A stretch of 64,000 nucleotides of DNA from Desulfotomaculum sp. (GTDB lineage Bacteria > Bacillota > Desulfotomaculia > Desulfotomaculales > Nap2-2B), in contig DOTD01000087.1 of NCBI GenBank assembly GCA_003513005.1, positions 1 through 64,000 of the forward strand, in the 5' to 3' direction. The translations under genes were made by a program, and so were the position numbers. This document shows, piece after piece, positions 59,449-64,000 of this stretch. Each line of letters begins with the position of its first letter. Position 1 is the stretch's first letter. Below the pieces are notes generated by a model, which was given only the letters and a program-made list of their open reading frames with translations, made no database searches and had not been told where the DNA came from.

Positions 59449-61650
59449 ATGGCGCCAAATACTGTGCTTATCCGTAAAAGGCTGACTATTGTCCTGCTCT
59501 TATCGGGTTTGGCTCTGTTCTGCCTGGTCGGTCGTTTATCCTGGATTCAATTTGTCTGGGGCAAAGACCTGGAGAACAAAGCCCTTGAGGTCCGCATGCG
59601 GGATATTCCCGTTGAGGCCAAGCGGGGCAATATATATGACCGCAACGGCAGAATATTGGTCAGCAGCGTAAGTGTCGATTCTGTCTATGCTATCCCCAGT
59701 TTGATCAGGGAACCTCAGAAAACTGCTGAAACACTTTCCCCTGTTCTGAAAGAAGACGTTCCGTTTCTTTACCGTGTGCTTACCCGTCCTTCCTGTTTTG
59801 AATGGCTTGGGCGCAAACTTGACTTGAAGACAGCGCAAAAAATAAAAAGTTTGAATCTAAGTGGTGTTTTTTTACTGGAGGAGAGTAAGCGTTTCTATCC
59901 ACTGCAGACTATTGCGCCGCATCTTTTGGGTTTTACCGGTATTGACAACCAGGGCCTGACCGGAATTGAGAAAAGCTATGATGACCAATTAAAAGGTACC
60001 ACCGGACGCATAATTGTCGAACAGGATGCCATCGGTCAGGATGTACCGGAACCCTTGCACAAGTACCTGCCGCCCAAACAGGGCTCCAGCCTGGTCCTGA
60101 CCATCGATGAAACAATCCAGCAGTTCGTAGAGCGTGAACTTGATAAAATTGTTCTGAGATACCAACCGAAACTGGCGGTAATAGTTGTAATGGATCCCGG
60201 GACGGGTGAAATTTTGGCCATTGGCAACCGGCCTACATTCAATTCAAATAAATGGGAAATAACACCAGCCTATATTTGGGACAGAAACCCTGCTATTTGG
60301 TATAATTATGAACCCGGTTCAACTTTTAAGATCGTTACAATGGCGGCTGGATTCGGCGCTGAAGTTGTTAAGCGCACCGATCCTTTCTTCTGTCCCGGCT
60401 ATGTAAGGGTTGCCGACCGGATAATCAATTGCTGGCTCGACGGCGGGCACGGCAGCCAGACATTTGAGGAAGTGGCTGCAAATTCCTGTAATGTCGGATT
60501 TGTTGAACTCGGACTGCGCCTGGGTGTCAAAAATTTTTACAAGTATATTAATGACTTTGGTTTTGGAGAACCTACCGGCATCAATCTGCCGGGAGAAGAA
60601 ACAGGTCTGTTAATTCCTGAAAAGGATGCTACAAATTTGAATGTCGCGACTATGGCAATTGGGCAGTCAATTGCGGTAACACCCATTCAGCTTGTCTCCG
60701 CTGTAGCGGCCATAGCAAATGGCGGCGCCCTGTTGCGTCCGCAGGTAGTCAGGGAAATCCGGAATAGTTCCGGGAATCTTGCTAAAGGCTTCAAGCCGGA
60801 AGTGATCAGACGTGTTGTTACGGAGGAGGAGGCCCGTCAGGTACGTGAGCTTTTAGAGCACGTCGTCACAAAAGGCACCGGAAAAAATGCCTTCATTGAC
60901 GGTTACCGGGTTGCCGGCAAAACAGGCACGGCTCAGGTAGTAGGTGAAAACGGCGGTTATGTTTCAGGCAGGTATGTGTCTTCTTTTGCAGGATTTGCTC
61001 CTTCCGACAAGCCCCGTCTGGCTTGTTTGGTGATGGTTGCCGAACCGCAGGGAGGTATTTATTACGGCTCCCAAGTAGCCGCTCCTGTTTTTCAAGCTGT
61101 AGTACGCGATTCTTTGCACTATTTACGTGTCCCTGAAACGCCCGATATCAAGAAGCCGCCCAATCCCTTTATTTATGAGGAACCGCGCATTAAGGTCAAG
61201 GCGCCCAATGTAATCAATTATCCCGTTAACGAAGGTATAAAGATGCTTTCCGGCAGCGGTCTTACTTACCAGTTGAACGGCCGGGGAAATATCATTTACG
61301 GGCAGATGCCTGCTCCGGGTGTGGAGGTTTATAACGGCGTCAAGGTCGTCTTAAACTTAAAACCCCTGGAGGAAAGCGGCGGCGCCGGTTATGTAACCAT
61401 GCCCAACTTAAAAGGCTTGACTATGGGTGAAGTTGCGGAACTGCTTAGAAACCTTGATTTAAACCTGGAATTTAAAGGTACGGGAATTGTTGAATCGCAA
61501 GAACAACTGCCGGGGAAAAAAGTGAAGCGGGGTTCTACGGTGAGGGTTAATTTTGCGCCTCCGGGCTTGATAACCTTTGAGGAACAGCCTGAAGAAGCGC
61601 CTGCCGCATCTGAAAGTATAGGCGGTAATACATTTATTGAAAGGCCTTAA
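59449..61650 (+). CDS. spoVD: Class B penicillin-binding protein with PASTA domains, SpoVD/FtsI-like
   Basis: A 733-residue transpeptidase: N-terminal membrane helix (about 10-30), dimerisation domain with RGNIYDRNGRIL, the nucleophile Ser 291 in STFK, the SCN motif near 346-348, KTGT near 490-493, and two PASTA domains (about 585-640 and 645-710). PASTA-bearing PBPs in this position are annotated SpoVD (spore cortex) in spore formers; it could equally be the division PBP, since no second copy is seen here. Confidence 0.87.
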   Translation: MAPNTVLIRKRLTIVLLLSGLALFCLVGRLSWIQFVWGKDLENKALEVRMRDIPVEAKRGNIYDRNGRILVSSVSVDSVYAIPSLIREPQKTAETLSPVLKEDVPFLYRVLTRPSCFEWLGRKLDLKTAQKIKSLNLSGVFLLEESKRFYPLQTIAPHLLGFTGIDNQGLTGIEKSYDDQLKGTTGRIIVEQDAIGQDVPEPLHKYLPPKQGSSLVLTIDETIQQFVERELDKIVLRYQPKLAVIVVMDPGTGEILAIGNRPTFNSNKWEITPAYIWDRNPAIWYNYEPGSTFKIVTMAAGFGAEVVKRTDPFFCPGYVRVADRIINCWLDGGHGSQTFEEVAANSCNVGFVELGLRLGVKNFYKYINDFGFGEPTGINLPGEETGLLIPEKDATNLNVATMAIGQSIAVTPIQLVSAVAAIANGGALLRPQVVREIRNSSGNLAKGFKPEVIRRVVTEEEARQVRELLEHVVTKGTGKNAFIDGYRVAGKTGTAQVVGENGGYVSGRYVSSFAGFAPSDKPRLACLVMVAEPQGGIYYGSQVAAPVFQAVVRDSLHYLRVPETPDIKKPPNPFIYEEPRIKVKAPNVINYPVNEGIKMLSGSGLTYQLNGRGNIIYGQMPAPGVEVYNGVKVVLNLKPLEESGGAGYVTMPNLKGLTMGEVAELLRNLDLNLEFKGTGIVESQEQLPGKKVKRGSTVRVNFAPPGLITFEEQPEEAPAASESIGGNTFIERP

Positions 61651-61767
61651 AGAGCAAGTGATATTAATATCCTTATTCTGTCAATAATACCAATGGCAAA
61701 TAAAGGTTATTGAATTGTACTAGAGCTGATGATAGGATAAACCGAGAAGAAACAGGAGATTTCACCT

Positions 61768-63249
61768 TTGTTGTTCAATGAATTAATAGGAAATCAGAAG
61801 ATCCTGGCCAGTTCAAAAAACTTACAAGTTCCGATTTGGGGTATGGCCTACGATTCCCGGTCAGTTGGGCAGGGTTTTTTATTTTTTGCCATTGAAGGTT
61901 TTAAAACAGACGGGCATTTGTTTATCGAGAAAGCTATCAAGAACGGAGCCTGTGCCGTTGTAATCCAAAAGCCCGTGAACATTCCCGAAAACATAGCCTG
62001 GGTCCGGGTTCCGGATACACGCAGCGCCCTGGCTCTGCTTTCAGCAAAATTTTACGGGAATCCGACACACAAACTGAAACTAATCGGAGTTACCGGAACT
62101 AACGGTAAAACCACTACCACCCACCTTCTGGCGGCTATCTACAGGTCTGCAGGGGATAAAACAGGGATCATCGGCACTATTTCAAACTGGGTTGGTGATT
62201 TGGAACTGCCGGTGGACAAAACTACACCCGAGTCGCTTGATCTGCAGCAGCTCTTTTCCAGGATGGTTGAACAAGGAGTTAAAACTGCGTTTATGGAAGT
62301 CAGTTCCCATGCCCTTGCCTTGAGAAGGGTTGTGGGGTGCCGGTTTAAAACTGCCCTGTTTACAAATATAAGCCAGGACCACCTGGATTTTCACCAGGAT
62401 ATGGACGATTACCTGCGGACAAAGGCAATTCTCTTTAAAATGCTCAACTCGGAGGATAAAAGCGAACAAAGGTATGCCATAGTTAATTGTGATGATCCGG
62501 GGGCCGGGGAAATTTTAGCTGCCAGCAAGGTAGACGTAATCACCTATGGCCTTGGGGAAAAAGCAATGGTTAGGGCTACCGGTATAGAAGTAACATCAAA
62601 GGGGGTATCATTTTTAGTTGTTACACCCTGGGGCGTATCAAAGGTATCCTTAAAAATAACGGGTCTGTTCAATGTTTACAACGCCCTTGCCGCTCTTGCG
62701 GCGGGAGGAGCGGACGGACTGCCGCTGGAAGCGATGATTGAATCCCTGCAGTCTGTTTCCGGAGTCCGGGGGCGATTTGAGAAGGTTGACAGGGGCCAGG
62801 ACTATACGGTTATAGTAGATTATGCGCACACGCCTGACGGCCTTGAGAAAGTTCTTAAAACGGCCAGGGAAATTACTTCAGGGAAACTTATTTCTGTATT
62901 TGGCTGCGGAGGTGACCGCGACCGGGGCAAAAGGCCGTTGATGGGCGAAATAGCCGCCCGTCTCTGCGATCTTGCGGTTGTTACTTCTGACAACCCGCGT
63001 ACTGAAGATCCCCTGAATATAATCGCTGATGTCCAGGCGGGCATGAACGGAATCAGCGGAGCAGATTATGCAACCATACCTGATCGGAGGAAGGCAATAG
63101 CCTATGCGCTGGGCCGGGCATCCGCAGGCGATGTGGTTGTTATTGCGGGGAAAGGCCATGAAAATTATCAGATTATCGGCAACCGGAAATTTCCCTTTGA
63201 TGACCGTGAGGAGGTAATCAAGGTTCTTGAAAAAAATCAAAGCTGCTGA
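61768..63249 (+). CDS. murE: UDP-MurNAc-tripeptide synthetase, meso-diaminopimelate type
   Basis: MurE adds the third peptide residue to UDP-MurNAc-L-Ala-D-Glu. The P-loop GVTGTNGKTTTTH is at about 107-119, the carbamylated Lys region follows, and the specificity motif DNPR (about 408-411) indicates meso-diaminopimelate rather than lysine, consistent with the dap genes in this window. TTG 61768 (TTG 61771 next) follows CAGGAGAT. The stop overlaps the murF start. Confidence 0.95.
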   Translation: MLFNELIGNQKILASSKNLQVPIWGMAYDSRSVGQGFLFFAIEGFKTDGHLFIEKAIKNGACAVVIQKPVNIPENIAWVRVPDTRSALALLSAKFYGNPTHKLKLIGVTGTNGKTTTTHLLAAIYRSAGDKTGIIGTISNWVGDLELPVDKTTPESLDLQQLFSRMVEQGVKTAFMEVSSHALALRRVVGCRFKTALFTNISQDHLDFHQDMDDYLRTKAILFKMLNSEDKSEQRYAIVNCDDPGAGEILAASKVDVITYGLGEKAMVRATGIEVTSKGVSFLVVTPWGVSKVSLKITGLFNVYNALAALAAGGADGLPLEAMIESLQSVSGVRGRFEKVDRGQDYTVIVDYAHTPDGLEKVLKTAREITSGKLISVFGCGGDRDRGKRPLMGEIAARLCDLAVVTSDNPRTEDPLNIIADVQAGMNGISGADYATIPDRRKAIAYALGRASAGDVVVIAGKGHENYQIIGNRKFPFDDREEVIKVLEKNQSC

Positions 63250-64000
63250 AATCAGCCGGGCTACTGGGGCGGACTTTTTACAGGGCAACCCCGAAAACTG
63301 CTATAGTGGGATTTCAATAGATTCCAGGCGAATCAAAAACGGACAATTGTTTTTTGCGGTTCGCGGCAAGAACTATGATGCGCATGATTTTGCTGATCAG
63401 GCCGTGCTTTCGGGAGCATCCGGGCTGGTTCTGGAAAGGATGGTTCCCGATCTTCCCCCCGGTGTTGATGTTTTTCTGGTACCGGATACCCTTGCTGCCC
63501 TTCAAAACCTTGCCCGATATAACCGGAGCGCTTTTAACATACCTGTAGTAGCTGTTACCGGAAGTTCCGGCAAGACGACTACCAAGGACCTTATGGCGGG
63601 GATCCTTTCTGTGAAATTCAATACATTAAAAACGACCGGCAATCAGAACAATGAAATAGGTTTACCGTTAACATTACTAAAACTTGATGAATCTCACGAG
63701 GCTCTTGTAACTGAAATGGCCATGCGGGGGCTTGGTGAGATTGATTTTTTATGCCGCCTTGCGCTGCCGAATGCGGCAATAATTACCAATATAGGCGAAG
63801 CTCATCTTGAACTTCTGGGTTCTGTAGAAAAGATTGCCCAGGCAAAAGGGGAACTGCTTGAAAATATACCTGCCAACGGATTTGCAGTCTTGAATGCGCA
63901 GAGCCCCCATATTTACAAGCAGGCTGCGCGCTGCCGCGGCAAAGTAATCTTTTTCGGCACTTCTTCCAATTTGGATATATATGCCCGTGATATCAGGATA
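63227..64000 (+). CDS. murF: UDP-MurNAc-tripeptide D-alanyl-D-alanine ligase, 5' part
   Basis: The frame runs open to the window end (258 codons). IDSRRIKNGQLFFAVRG near the N-terminus and the ATP loop VTGSSGKTTTKD (about 109-120), then GNQNNEIGLPLTLL, are those of MurF, which adds D-Ala-D-Ala. TTG 63227 overlaps murE by 23 bases; the GGAGG site inside murE is about 12 bases away. Confidence 0.92.
   Translation, partial: MKKIKAAEISRATGADFLQGNPENCYSGISIDSRRIKNGQLFFAVRGKNYDAHDFADQAVLSGASGLVLERMVPDLPPGVDVFLVPDTLAALQNLARYNRSAFNIPVVAVTGSSGKTTTKDLMAGILSVKFNTLKTTGNQNNEIGLPLTLLKLDESHEALVTEMAMRGLGEIDFLCRLALPNAAIITNIGEAHLELLGSVEKIAQAKGELLENIPANGFAVLNAQSPHIYKQAARCRGKVIFFGTSSNLDIYARDIRI

Overview
The window looks like a chromosome segment of an endospore-forming, Gram-positive Clostridia-type bacterium, most like the Desulfotomaculum/Pelotomaculum group of Peptococcaceae. 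The reasons are dipicolinate synthase genes, a SpoVD-like penicillin-binding protein, a Spo0F-like regulator, a meso-diaminopimelate-type MurE, the MEP isoprenoid pathway, a tRNA-sensing T-box leader, strong Shine-Dalgarno sites and very frequent TTG starts. Assignment is by gene content and order, not by database search. Almost all genes lie on the + strand and most are housekeeping genes; I see no CRISPR array, prophage or intact insertion sequence.

Layout. 1-1.1 kb: two small genes on the minus strand, then about 0.6 kb of unexplained non-coding DNA. 1.7-11.1 kb: rpsB-tsf-pyrH-frr, a small ORF and a 2[4Fe-4S] ferredoxin, uppS-cdsA, a YtvI-like permease, dxr, rseP, ispG (translation, undecaprenyl/phospholipid and MEP isoprenoid synthesis, regulated proteolysis). 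11.2-14.8 kb: proS, a glycolipid glycosyltransferase, an MgtC-like protein. 14.8-26.2 kb: rimP-nusA-ylxR-infB-rbfA-nrnA-truB-ribF, an uncharacterised pair of small genes, rpsO, pnp. 26.3-34.5 kb: M16 peptidase, small membrane protein, lgt (minus), then dapB-dpaA-dpaB-asd-dapG-dapA, which supply diaminopimelate/lysine and the spore compound dipicolinate. 34.5-40 kb: a T-box leader ahead of alaR-alaT-argS, then pyrG (apparently with an AUA start). 40-46.4 kb: sppA, a Yip1-type membrane protein, a spo0F-like gene, a zinc-ribbon protein, a transaldolase-family gene, rho, a LysM/M23 peptidase. 46.5-52.7 kb: a patchier region with tRNA-Gly, a broken MFS gene, a small antisense gene, a fused GDP-mannose enzyme, an EAL/HDOD protein and tRNA-Gln. 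52.8-64 kb: a radical SAM/DUF2344 pair, rng, a ketopantoate-reductase remnant, then the start of the division and cell wall cluster mraZ-rsmH-ftsL-like-spoVD-like-murE-murF (murF runs off the window).

The genes form coherent modules: ribosome and mRNA metabolism (rpsB to frr, rimP to pnp, rng, rho), cell-envelope precursors (uppS, cdsA, dxr, ispG, dap genes, murE/F, lgt), and sporulation (dpaAB, spo0F-like, spoVD-like). The most notable observations are the AUA start of pyrG, the T-box RNA whose specifier window contains an alanine codon ahead of an AlaR-AlaT pair, a guanylyltransferase-phosphohexomutase fusion, a hairpin that could mask a ribosome-binding site at 27.6 kb, three tandem MraZ-type boxes before mraZ, a dispersed 17-base repeat, and an unknown two-gene cassette between ribF and rpsO. 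I did not find a clear large undescribed system; the most plausible small candidates are that cassette and the 1.1-1.6 kb non-coding block.
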